DNA from: Acidaminococcus sp050873445
Lineage (GTDB): Bacteria; Bacillota; Negativicutes; Acidaminococcales; Acidaminococcaceae
DNA: 11,906 nt
Reading direction: 5' to 3'
Assembly (NCBI RefSeq): GCF_050873445.1
Contig: NZ_JBNMIU010000061.1
Coordinates: 1 to 11,906, forward strand
Both the position numbers and the translations under genes were made by a program. Of this stretch, positions 6,522 through 11,906 are shown piece by piece. The notes under the pieces are model-generated. The model worked only from the letters and a program-made list of their open reading frames with translations. It was not told the DNA's origin and made no database searches. Within the stretch, counting starts at the first letter, position 1. Every line of letters begins with the position of its first letter.

Positions 6522-7727
6522 GTGCTGGAAGGGAAAAAAATTGCAGTAGGGGTAACCGGCGGCATTGCAGCCTATAAAGTAGTAACCCTGGTGAGCCGGC
6601 TGGTACAGGCCGGGGCCCAGGTGCGGGTCATCATGACCGATGCGGCTGCCCATCTGGTTTCGCCGCTGCTGTTTAAGGAAATCAGCGGCAATCCCGTTGC
6701 CACGAGCCTGTGGGCCGGCAATGCGGAATTCAACGTGGAACACGTGGCTATCGGCCGCTGGTGCGATGTGATGGTAGTGGCCCCGGCCACGGCCGACATC
6801 ATCGGCAAGATGGCGAATGGCATTGCGGACGATCTGTTATCCACTACCCTGATGGCCTGTGGCAAGCCCAAGATCATCTGCCCGGCCATGAACACCAATA
6901 TGCTGGAGAATCCGGCCACAGTGCGGAACCTGGAGACTCTGCGCAGGGACGGGATTACGATTATGCCCAGTGCGGCCGGTCATCTGGCCTGCGGGGTGAA
7001 TGGCTCCGGACGGCTGCCTGAACCGGAGGATATCAAAGCCTTTATCGATGCCTTTCTGGCCCGCCGGGAAGGCGATCTGCGGGGACTGCGGATCCTGGTG
7101 ACGGCCGGGGGGACCCGGGAAGCCATTGATCCGGTGCGCTTTATCGGCAATCGGTCCAGTGGCAAGATGGGCTATGCCATCGCCCGGGATGCGGCCCGGC
7201 GGGGTGCGGAAGTGACTCTGGTTTCCGGACCTACAGCCCTGCGTCCACCCCGGAACGTGGCCTTTACCAGCGTGGAGACCACCCAGGAGATGCTGGATGC
7301 TGTGCTGGGGGTGTACTCCAACGTGGATGTGGTCATCATGGCTGCAGCCGTGGCCGATTATAAGCCCCACCACAGGGCGGAGCAGAAAATCAAGAAAAAT
7401 GATGATACACTGGAACTTTCCCTGGACAAGAACCCGGATATCCTGAAGCTGCTGGGCGAACAGAAAGCCGGCCAGCTGCTGGTGGGCTTTGCGGCCGAGA
7501 CCCAGAACCTGCTGGAGAATGCGGCAGCCAAGGTAAAGAAGAAGAACCTGGATATGATCGTGGCCAATGATGTGACCATGAAGGGTGCTGGCTTCAGCAC
7601 CGATACCAACGTGGTGAAACTGCTGTTCCCTGACGGCACCATCCGGAGCTTGGATCTGATGACCAAAGAAGAAGTGGGGAACCATGTCCTGGATATCGTA
7701 AAGGAAAAGACGAACTGCCACGGATAA
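6522..7727 (+). CDS. coaBC: Bifunctional phosphopantothenoylcysteine decarboxylase / phosphopantothenate-cysteine ligase
   Basis: Two consecutive steps of coenzyme A synthesis: the CoaB half joins cysteine to 4'-phosphopantothenate, the CoaC half decarboxylates the product with FMN. 401 residues, full length. CoaC (about 1-185): GVTGGIAAYK (10-19), catalytic H74 in NVEHVAI, PAMNTNM (121-127) with N124, and C157 in GHLACGVNGSGR. CoaB (about 190-401): LVTAGGTREAIDPVRFIGNRSSGKMG with N210, AAVADY with D279, K289 in KIKK and VGFAAET. These positions match the E. coli catalytic residues closely. The start is GTG at 6522 with AAAGGAG at 6508-6514, 7 nt away. It ends the operon; no clear terminator follows, and priA, often next in Firmicutes, is absent here. 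Confidence 0.96.
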   Translation: MLEGKKIAVGVTGGIAAYKVVTLVSRLVQAGAQVRVIMTDAAAHLVSPLLFKEISGNPVATSLWAGNAEFNVEHVAIGRWCDVMVVAPATADIIGKMANGIADDLLSTTLMACGKPKIICPAMNTNMLENPATVRNLETLRRDGITIMPSAAGHLACGVNGSGRLPEPEDIKAFIDAFLARREGDLRGLRILVTAGGTREAIDPVRFIGNRSSGKMGYAIARDAARRGAEVTLVSGPTALRPPRNVAFTSVETTQEMLDAVLGVYSNVDVVIMAAAVADYKPHHRAEQKIKKNDDTLELSLDKNPDILKLLGEQKAGQLLVGFAAETQNLLENAAAKVKKKNLDMIVANDVTMKGAGFSTDTNVVKLLFPDGTIRSLDLMTKEEVGNHVLDIVKEKTNCHG

Positions 7728-7787
7728 TACATAACTTGCAACATCTGTAACAGTTATTTGACTTATAAAAAATATTTTTCTTTTTCC

Positions 7788-7816
7788 TTGACAACTTCGA
7801 GGAACAAGGGTAGTAT
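7788..7816 (+). promoter_or_regulatory. Sigma-A-type promoter of the T-box transcription unit
   Basis: A perfect TTGACA (7788-7793), a 17-nt spacer and TAGTAT (7811-7816, 4 of 6 to consensus). The predicted start of transcription is near 7823, just before the T-box Stem I region. The 60 bases between the coaBC stop and this promoter are AT-rich; I see no gene and no convincing terminator in them. Confidence 0.8.
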
Positions 7817-7867
7817 AAAAACATACTTTTTAAAGCAAGCAATCAAAACTTCACATCCCCAGAGAAA

Positions 7868-8127
7868 TCTGATGATGGGAAAGAGTACTTTTTGAAGAGA
7901 CCATGCAGAGAGCCGGTGGTTGGTGCGAACCGGCTGGAACCCAAAAAGGAAAATCCTCCCGGAAGAGAAGCGCTGAAGCAGGTCATTAAGCGCGTACGGC
8001 TGATCCCCGTTACAGGAAACGCGTATGTTGGTACGTTGTGAGTGTCCATGGGCAGCAATGTCTGTGGGAAACAGGGTGGTATCGCGGAATATTCAAATCC
8101 GTCCCTTTTTTGAGGGACGGATTTTTT
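7868..8127 (+). promoter_or_regulatory. T-box riboswitch, isoleucine (AUC) specifier
   Basis: A complete tRNA-sensing leader. Stem I: AGCCGGT (7911-7917) pairs with ACCGGCT (7929-7935) around the distal loop GGTTGGTGCGA; CTTTTTG (7888-7894) pairs with CAAAAAG (7942-7948). The specifier loop has the loop-E pair AGTA (7884-7887) and GAA (7949-7951); one A later comes ATC at 7953-7955, an isoleucine codon. GGGA/TCCC (7877-7880 and 7957-7960) closes the loop. Stem II pairs 7970-7974 with 7989-7993; CCCCGTTA (8005-8012) is the conserved linker; Stem III pairs 8046-8053 with 8060-8067. The T-box AGGGTGGTATCGCGG is at 8073-8087, with TGGT (8077-8080) able to pair with a tRNA ending ACCA, which fits the A discriminator of tRNA-Ile. 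AGGG and GCGG can pair with 8099-8106 as antiterminator. Uncharged tRNA-Ile should therefore switch the downstream carrier on. The T-box call is firm; the amino acid is inferred from register. Confidence 0.93.
8095..8127 (+). terminator. T-box-controlled intrinsic terminator
   Basis: AAATCCGTCCC (8095-8105) pairs with GGGACGGATTT (8114-8124) around an 8-base loop, followed by more T to 8127. Its left arm is the same stretch (8099-8106) that pairs with the T-box bases in the antiterminator, so the two folds exclude each other. Confidence 0.93.
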
Positions 8128-8157
8128 GGTTGCCAAAAGAAAGAGGGGTCTTATTTC

Positions 8158-9168
8158 ATGAGTTTGAAAAAGTTTTGTGCAATGATCGGCAAGTATTTCG
8201 GGGTAATCGCTCTGGTATTCCTGGGCATCGGCCTGACGCAGCCCCATGCCTTCTCCTGGGTGCTGGGCAAAGCCTGCGGCGTTTCCATTTTGAGTTTCAT
8301 GCTGGGCATCATCATGTTCGGCATGGGCATGACCACCAGCCTGCATGATTTCGCTCTGGTGCTGAAGCAGCCCAAGAACATCTTCTTCGGTGTCTGTGCC
8401 CAGTATTTCGTGATGCCGTTCCTGGCCTTCTGCCTGTCCAAGGCCTTCCATCTGGATCCGGCACTGACTGTAGGCGTGGTCCTGGTAGGCACCTGCCCCG
8501 GCGGCACCAGCTCCAATGTAATCACCTTTATGAGCCACGGGGACGTTCCCTTCTCTGTGACCATGACCAGCTGCTCCACGGTGCTGTCTCCCATCATGAC
8601 CCCGCTGTTGACCTACCTGATCATCGGCAAGCAGATTTCCTTTGACCCGGTCGGCATGTTCATCTCCATCCTGCAAATCGTATTCGTACCCATCGCTGTT
8701 GGCCTGGCTGTGAAGAACTTCTTCCCCAAATTCGCCAGAGAAGCGATCGATTATCTGCCCGCTGTTTCTTCTATGGTGATCTCCTTCCTGATTGCCGGGA
8801 TCATCGGTGCCAGCCGTAACGCCATCCTGAACAGCGCCGGCGTCATCCTGCTGGTTGTGATTCTGCACAACGTGCTGGGGTATGCACTGGGCTTTGCCAT
8901 CGGCAAGGCAACCGGTATGAGCTGGAGACAGATGGTGGCCCTGTCCATCGAAGTAGGGATGCAGAACTCCGGACTGGCAACGGGGCTGGCCAAAGCCCAT
9001 TTCGCTTCCATGCCCATGGCTGGTGTTCCCGGTGCCATCTTCAGTGCCTGGCACAACATCTCCGGTGCTGTGGTAGCTTACCTTTACAGCAACTATCTGA
9101 ATGAACGGTTCGATTCTGAATACGAAGAAGAAGGAGAACCGGAAGCGGTTCCTGTAAGAGCCAAATAA
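8158..9168 (+). CDS. BASS-family (bile acid:Na+ symporter-like) organic anion carrier
   Basis: 336 residues with about ten hydrophobic segments, in the inner membrane. Family marks: CPGGTSSNVITF (113-124) in the first half and EVGMQNSGLA (265-274) in the second, where E265 and Q269 match the Na+-site residues described for bacterial ASBT homologues. The tail (316-336) is charged and cytoplasmic-looking. The start is ATG at 8158, with GAGGGG at 8143-8148 (9-nt spacing); an in-frame ATG at 8038 lies inside the T-box and before its terminator, so it cannot be the regulated start. Members of the family carry bile acids, pyruvate, 2-oxo acids and ketopantoate/pantoate (PanS). The isoleucine T-box points to a branched-chain 2-oxo acid or similar anion; neighbouring coaBC leaves a pantoate-type substrate possible. 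Family certain, substrate inferred. Confidence 0.92.
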   Translation: MSLKKFCAMIGKYFGVIALVFLGIGLTQPHAFSWVLGKACGVSILSFMLGIIMFGMGMTTSLHDFALVLKQPKNIFFGVCAQYFVMPFLAFCLSKAFHLDPALTVGVVLVGTCPGGTSSNVITFMSHGDVPFSVTMTSCSTVLSPIMTPLLTYLIIGKQISFDPVGMFISILQIVFVPIAVGLAVKNFFPKFAREAIDYLPAVSSMVISFLIAGIIGASRNAILNSAGVILLVVILHNVLGYALGFAIGKATGMSWRQMVALSIEVGMQNSGLATGLAKAHFASMPMAGVPGAIFSAWHNISGAVVAYLYSNYLNERFDSEYEEEGEPEAVPVRAK

Positions 9169-9173
9169 ATCCA

Positions 9174-9211
9174 TAAAAAAACTGCCGCGCAGCTGCGGCA
9201 GTTTTTTTTTA
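9174..9211. terminator. Bidirectional terminator between the BASS carrier and sstT
   Basis: ACTGCCGC (9181-9188) pairs with GCGGCAGT (9195-9202) around GCAGCT, with an A-run before (9175-9181) and nine T after (9202-9210). The symmetric A and T runs make it work for the plus-strand carrier (stop at 9168) and for minus-strand sstT (stop at 9219), which converge here. Confidence 0.92.
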
Positions 9212-9218
9212 TGGATTT

Positions 9219-10475
9219 TTAGCCGATGGTTTCTTTCGGAACCATATCTTCGGCTTTCAGCGTTCCTTCTTTGGCCCGTCTGGCATATTCGGCAGTGGCG
9301 GTGAAAAGGACGTCACTGCTGCTGTTCAGGGCCGTTTCGCAGGCATCTTCGATGATGCTGATGATGAAGCCTACGCCTACTACCTGCATGGCGATATCGT
9401 TGCTGATCCCGAAGGAGGCACAGGCCACGGGGATCAGCAGCAGGGAACCGCCGGCTACACCGGAAGCCCCGCAGGCACCCACCGTCGCCACGATGCACAA
9501 AAGCAGCGCCGTAGGCAGATCAACAGATACACCCAGAGTATGGGCAGCTGCCAGAGCCAGCACCGAAATGGTGATGGAGGCGCCTGCCATGTTGATGGTG
9601 GCTCCCAGGGGAATGGAGATGGTGTATGTATCCGGGTTCAGCCCCAGCCGTTTGCACAGGTCCAGGTTCACCGGGATATTGGCGGCGGAGCTGCGGGTGA
9701 AGAATGCATAGATGCCGCTTTCCCTGATTGTGGCCCAGACCAGAGGGTAGGGGTTTTTGTGTACATTCAGGTACACGATGAGAGGGTTCATGACCAGAGC
9801 CACCAGGAAGTAGGAGCTCAGCAGCACCCCCAGCAGGCTGAAATAGGAAACCAGGGCGGCAATGCCGCTGGCGCTGATGCTCTGGGTCACCAGGCCCATG
9901 ATGCCCAGGGGTGCCAGGTGGATGACCCAGGTGACCACTTTCGTGATGCCTTTGCTGAAATCTTCCAGCATTTGCTTCGTTTCATTCCCGGCACAGGTAT
10001 GCAGTGCCATGCCGATGATCACGGCCCAGGCCAGGATACCGATGTAATTGGCGGTGAGCAGAGCATGCACCGGGCTGTCCACGATGTTCATGATCAGGTT
10101 GTGGACCACTTCGGCAATGCCGCTGGGCGGATTCACTTTGCTGTTGCCCAGCTGCAGCACCAGGTTTTGGGGGAACAGGAAGGACAGGGTCACACCTACG
10201 ATGGAAGCGGCGAAGGTACCGATGACATACAGGGTGATGATGGGCTTCATGTTGGTGTCACCGCCCTCTTTGCGCTGTACCATGGCGTTCATTACCAGGA
10301 TGAACACCAGGAGCGGTGCCACCCCTTTCAGGGCTTTGACGAACAGGTCCCCGAAGATGCTGACGATGGGTACGATACCCGGAACAAATACGGCAATCAG
10401 GATGCCGATGATAAGGCCTACGGCAATCTGGTGGATCAGCGGGACCTTACCGAGACGATGGATGAGTGCGTTCAT
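9219..10475 (-). CDS. sstT: Serine/threonine:Na+ symporter
   Basis: 418 residues (E. coli SstT has 414); DAACS family (glutamate-transporter fold), inner membrane, takes up serine and threonine with Na+. The second half is very close to E. coli SstT: RESGIYAFFTRSSAANIPVN (251-270, re-entrant hairpin with the serine-rich motif), GATINMAGASITI (291-303), GASGVAGGSLLLIP (336-349) and EDACETALNSSSDVLFTA (376-393). The first half has several transmembrane segments from about residue 14. The ATG at 10475 is preceded on the minus strand by AAGGGAG at 9-nt spacing. It is monocistronic, with its own promoter (10530-10558) and the shared terminator. Glutamate/aspartate relatives are less likely given the SstT-specific stretches. 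Confidence 0.95.
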   Translation of the reverse strand: MNALIHRLGKVPLIHQIAVGLIIGILIAVFVPGIVPIVSIFGDLFVKALKGVAPLLVFILVMNAMVQRKEGGDTNMKPIITLYVIGTFAASIVGVTLSFLFPQNLVLQLGNSKVNPPSGIAEVVHNLIMNIVDSPVHALLTANYIGILAWAVIIGMALHTCAGNETKQMLEDFSKGITKVVTWVIHLAPLGIMGLVTQSISASGIAALVSYFSLLGVLLSSYFLVALVMNPLIVYLNVHKNPYPLVWATIRESGIYAFFTRSSAANIPVNLDLCKRLGLNPDTYTISIPLGATINMAGASITISVLALAAAHTLGVSVDLPTALLLCIVATVGACGASGVAGGSLLLIPVACASFGISNDIAMQVVGVGFIISIIEDACETALNSSSDVLFTATAEYARRAKEGTLKAEDMVPKETIG

Positions 10476-10489
10476 GAATTTCTACTCCC

Positions 10490-10506
10490 TTTCTAGTATT
10501 TAGAAA
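10490..10506. repeat. Inverted repeat in the sstT leader
   Basis: TTTCTA (10490-10495) and TAGAAA (10501-10506) separated by 5 bases. It lies directly before the sstT ribosome-binding site on the minus strand and overlaps its edge. It may be an operator or a weak RNA hairpin; chance is possible because the region is AT-rich. Confidence 0.4.
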
Positions 10507-10529
10507 ATTGCAGCAATCAGCCGTTTCCC

Positions 10530-10558
10530 AGTATATATAATTCTCATGGAAAATACAA
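10530..10558 (-). promoter_or_regulatory. Probable promoter of sstT
   Basis: On the minus strand TTGTAT (10558-10553), a 17-nt spacer and TATACT (10535-10530). The -35 matches 4 of 6. Predicted start near 10523, with a leader of about 50 nt. The TATATA run offers other -10 registers, so the exact start is uncertain. Confidence 0.6.
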
Positions 10559-10591
10559 GTGTTTTTTCAGTATGGACTTTTTAGGGAGGCC

Positions 10592-10620
10592 TTGAAGAAA
10601 CCGGCCATTCATAGTATAGT
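10592..10620 (+). promoter_or_regulatory. Promoter of trpS
   Basis: TTGAAG (10592-10597), a 17-nt spacer and TATAGT (10615-10620). Transcription should start near 10627, leaving a leader of about 54 nt. That is too short for a tryptophan T-box, which is common before trpS in other Firmicutes, so none controls this copy. Confidence 0.68.
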
Positions 10621-10680
10621 TATATTTATATGTAAGAAAGTTGGCGTGCAGCCAGTATGGAATAAAGGAGAGATACAGCT

Positions 10681-11742
10681 ATGACGAAAATCATTCTGAC
10701 CGGGGACCGGCCCACGGGGCACCTCCATGTAGGCCATTATGTAGGGAGCCTGAAGGAACGGGTGCTGCTGCAGAACAGCGGCAAATTCGATGAAGTGTAC
10801 TTCATGATTGCCGATGCCCAGGCTCTGACGGATAATGCAGAAAACCCGGAAAAGGTACGGCAGAATGTGCTGCAGGTGGCCCTGGACTACCTGGCCGTAG
10901 GCATCGACCCGGAAAAGGCCACCATCTTCATCCAGAGTCTGATCCCGGAACTGTTCGAATTGACTACCTATTATATGGACTTGGTGACTGTGGCCCGGGT
11001 GCAGCGGAATCCCACCGTGAAGGCCGAAATCCAGCAGAAGAATTTCGAAGCCAGCATTCCCCTTGGTTTCTTCTGCTACCCGGTGAGTCAGGCAGCCGAT
11101 ATCACCGCTTTCCATGCCACCCACGTGCCGGCTGGAGAAGACCAGGAACCCATGCTGGAACAGTGCCGGGAAATCGTGCACAAGTTCAACAGCGTGTACG
11201 GCGGAACCCTGACGGAACCGGAAATCGTGCTGCCTTCCAATAAAGCCTGTCTGCGGCTGCCAGGCCTGGACGGCAAGGCCAAGATGAGCAAATCCCTGGG
11301 CAACTGCATCTACCTGAGCGATGATGCGGCCACCATCAAGAAGAAGGTCATGAGCATGTATACCGATCCCACCCACATCCAGGTCAGCGATCCGGGCCAT
11401 GTGGAAGGGAACACCGTATTCACCTATCTGGATGCCTTCAGTACGCCGGAACATTTTGCGGAATTCCTGCCGGACTATGCCAACCTGGATGAATTGAAAG
11501 CCCATTACCGGAAGGGCGGCCTGGGCGATATGAAAATCAAGAAGTTCCTGAACAATGTGCTGCAGACCGTGCTGGGTCCCATCCGGGAACGCCGGGAATA
11601 CTGGGAAGCCCGCAAGCCGGAAGTGGTGGATATTTTGAAGCAGGGTACTGCCCGTGCTGAAGCAAAGGCCGCAGAAACTCTTGGCGAAGTGCGCCATGCG
11701 ATGCGGATCGATTATTTCGAGGATGATAACTTATTGAAATAA
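10681..11742 (+). CDS. trpS: Tryptophanyl-tRNA synthetase
   Basis: Charges tRNA-Trp with tryptophan via an adenylate; class Ic synthetase, cytoplasmic homodimer. 353 residues, near the family's usual length. The HIGH-type signature is in TGDRPTGHLHVGHYVGSL (7-24; HVGH 16-19), the tryptophan/ATP pocket in YPVSQAADI (133-141) and AGEDQ (151-155), and the second signature is KMSKS (201-205) followed by LGN. TyrRS is excluded by the TrpRS-type AGEDQ context. The ATG at 10681 has AAAGGAGAG about 8 nt ahead. It is a single gene between its own promoter and terminator, and no second copy is in the window. Confidence 0.96.
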   Translation: MTKIILTGDRPTGHLHVGHYVGSLKERVLLQNSGKFDEVYFMIADAQALTDNAENPEKVRQNVLQVALDYLAVGIDPEKATIFIQSLIPELFELTTYYMDLVTVARVQRNPTVKAEIQQKNFEASIPLGFFCYPVSQAADITAFHATHVPAGEDQEPMLEQCREIVHKFNSVYGGTLTEPEIVLPSNKACLRLPGLDGKAKMSKSLGNCIYLSDDAATIKKKVMSMYTDPTHIQVSDPGHVEGNTVFTYLDAFSTPEHFAEFLPDYANLDELKAHYRKGGLGDMKIKKFLNNVLQTVLGPIRERREYWEARKPEVVDILKQGTARAEAKAAETLGEVRHAMRIDYFEDDNLLK

Positions 11743-11759
11743 CAGGGTTATGAGCCTTC

Positions 11760-11794
11760 TGCCGATGGTGAAAATCGCCATCGGCAATTTTTTT
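11760..11794 (+). terminator. Rho-independent terminator of trpS
   Basis: TGCCGATGGTG (11760-11770) pairs with CGCCATCGGCA (11776-11786), with one T-G pair, around AAAAT; then A and seven T (11788-11794). It begins 18 nt after the trpS stop. Confidence 0.93.
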
Positions 11795-11806
11795 GTCGGG
11801 TTTGAA

Positions 11807-11829
11807 AACCCCACGCTATGCGTGGGGTT
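11807..11829. repeat. Perfect 10-bp hairpin
   Basis: AACCCCACGC (11807-11816) and GCGTGGGGTT (11820-11829) around TAT. There is no T-run after it, so it is not a terminator; the long GC stem with a tiny loop is typical of subterminal hairpins of single-strand transposons. GGGTTT at 11798-11803 can compete by pairing with AAACCC at 11806-11811, though the 2-base loop makes that unlikely. Confidence 0.85.
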
Positions 11830-11872
11830 CTGGAAAGCTTTTAGCTATACCAAAAAATCCTCCTTTGGTAAA

Positions 11873-11906
11873 ATGAAGATGGCTACCAACCACTTCATTT
11901 TGAAAG
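11873..11906 (+). CDS. Possible start of an IS200-type transposase, partial
   Basis: An open frame from ATG 11873 (or ATG 11879 in the same frame) to the window end reads MKMATNHFILK. No good ribosome-binding site precedes it, and the start lies in an inverted repeat (11870-11878 with 11893-11901), which fits the poor, structure-blocked translation known for IS200 transposases. Eleven residues cannot prove a family; the call rests on the hairpins next to it. Confidence 0.4.
   Translation, partial: MKMATNHFILK

Larger units (their letters stand above)
11798..11906 (+). mobile_element. Probable left end of an IS200/IS605-type insertion sequence, cut by the window edge
   Basis: Just after the T-run of the trpS terminator comes a strong hairpin (11807-11829) of the kind TnpA recognises at IS200/IS605 ends. 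It is followed by two further inverted repeats (11848-11854 with 11864-11870; 11870-11878 with 11893-11901) and an open frame. IS200 is known for a leader with internal inverted repeats that limit transposase expression and for insertion near terminator T-runs. The exact outer boundary is not visible, and no transposase motif (HUH) falls within the window, so this is a pattern-based call. An isolated REP-like repeat or the right end of a minus-strand element is the alternative. Confidence 0.55.

Noticed and set aside
8038..8157. Upstream in-frame ATG extending the BASS protein by 40 residues
   Set aside because: It lies inside the T-box and ahead of the terminator; the extension is not membrane-like, and a good ribosome-binding site precedes 8158.
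7843..9174. Minus-strand frame opposite the T-box and the BASS carrier
   Set aside because: Low-complexity Gly/His/Gln composition, and it crosses the riboswitch and terminator.
9540..10496. Plus-strand frame opposite sstT
   Set aside because: Highly biased (Asp/Gly/His/Gln) shadow of a membrane protein gene.
11811..11906. Minus-strand open frame through the hairpins at the right edge
   Set aside because: It could be the end of a gene on the other strand, but it reads through two inverted repeats and into the 10-bp hairpin and shows no recognisable motif; a plus-strand IS200 leader explains the region better.

Overview
The window reads as ordinary chromosome from an anaerobic Firmicute of the Negativicutes type; the Acidaminococcaceae are my best guess. 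The evidence is a Bacillus-like core gene order (rqcH, yicC, remA, gmk, rpoZ, coaBC), strong Shine-Dalgarno sites, a T-box leader, a dihydroxy-acid dehydratase of the oxygen-labile kind and an Na+-coupled amino acid carrier. The genus call is inference. I see no tRNA, rRNA, CRISPR array, phage or defence island.

Layout. On the minus strand, 179-3684 holds ilvD (branched-chain amino acid and pantothenate precursor synthesis) and, upstream of it, rqcH (ribosome quality control). ilvD has its own promoter and ends at a hairpin at 91-126. The rqcH promoter overlaps, face to face, a plus-strand promoter that drives a likely six-gene operon at 3788-7727: an unrecognised exported protein, yicC, remA, gmk, rpoZ and coaBC. 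Spacing is tight (0-17 nt, one 8-nt overlap) and two genes start with GTG.

From 7728 to 8157 there is no gene. This stretch holds a consensus promoter and a complete T-box riboswitch with its terminator. The specifier reads AUC (isoleucine) in the register fixed by the loop-E motif. It controls a BASS-family (bile acid:Na+ symporter-like) carrier at 8158-9168. A bidirectional terminator separates this gene from sstT (Na+/serine-threonine symporter, minus strand, 9219-10475). trpS (10681-11742) follows on the plus strand with its own promoter and terminator. A few bases after that terminator, a 10-bp hairpin, two more inverted repeats and an open frame running off the window look like the left end of an IS200/IS605-type element.

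How it fits together. IlvD makes 2-oxoisovalerate and 3-methyl-2-oxovalerate. The first feeds valine, leucine and pantoate/CoA (CoaBC acts late in that route). The BASS carrier, apparently switched on when uncharged tRNA-Ile accumulates, is a good candidate for moving a branched-chain 2-oxo acid or a related anion. This regulatory link is the most interesting point here; I did not find an obviously new multi-gene system.
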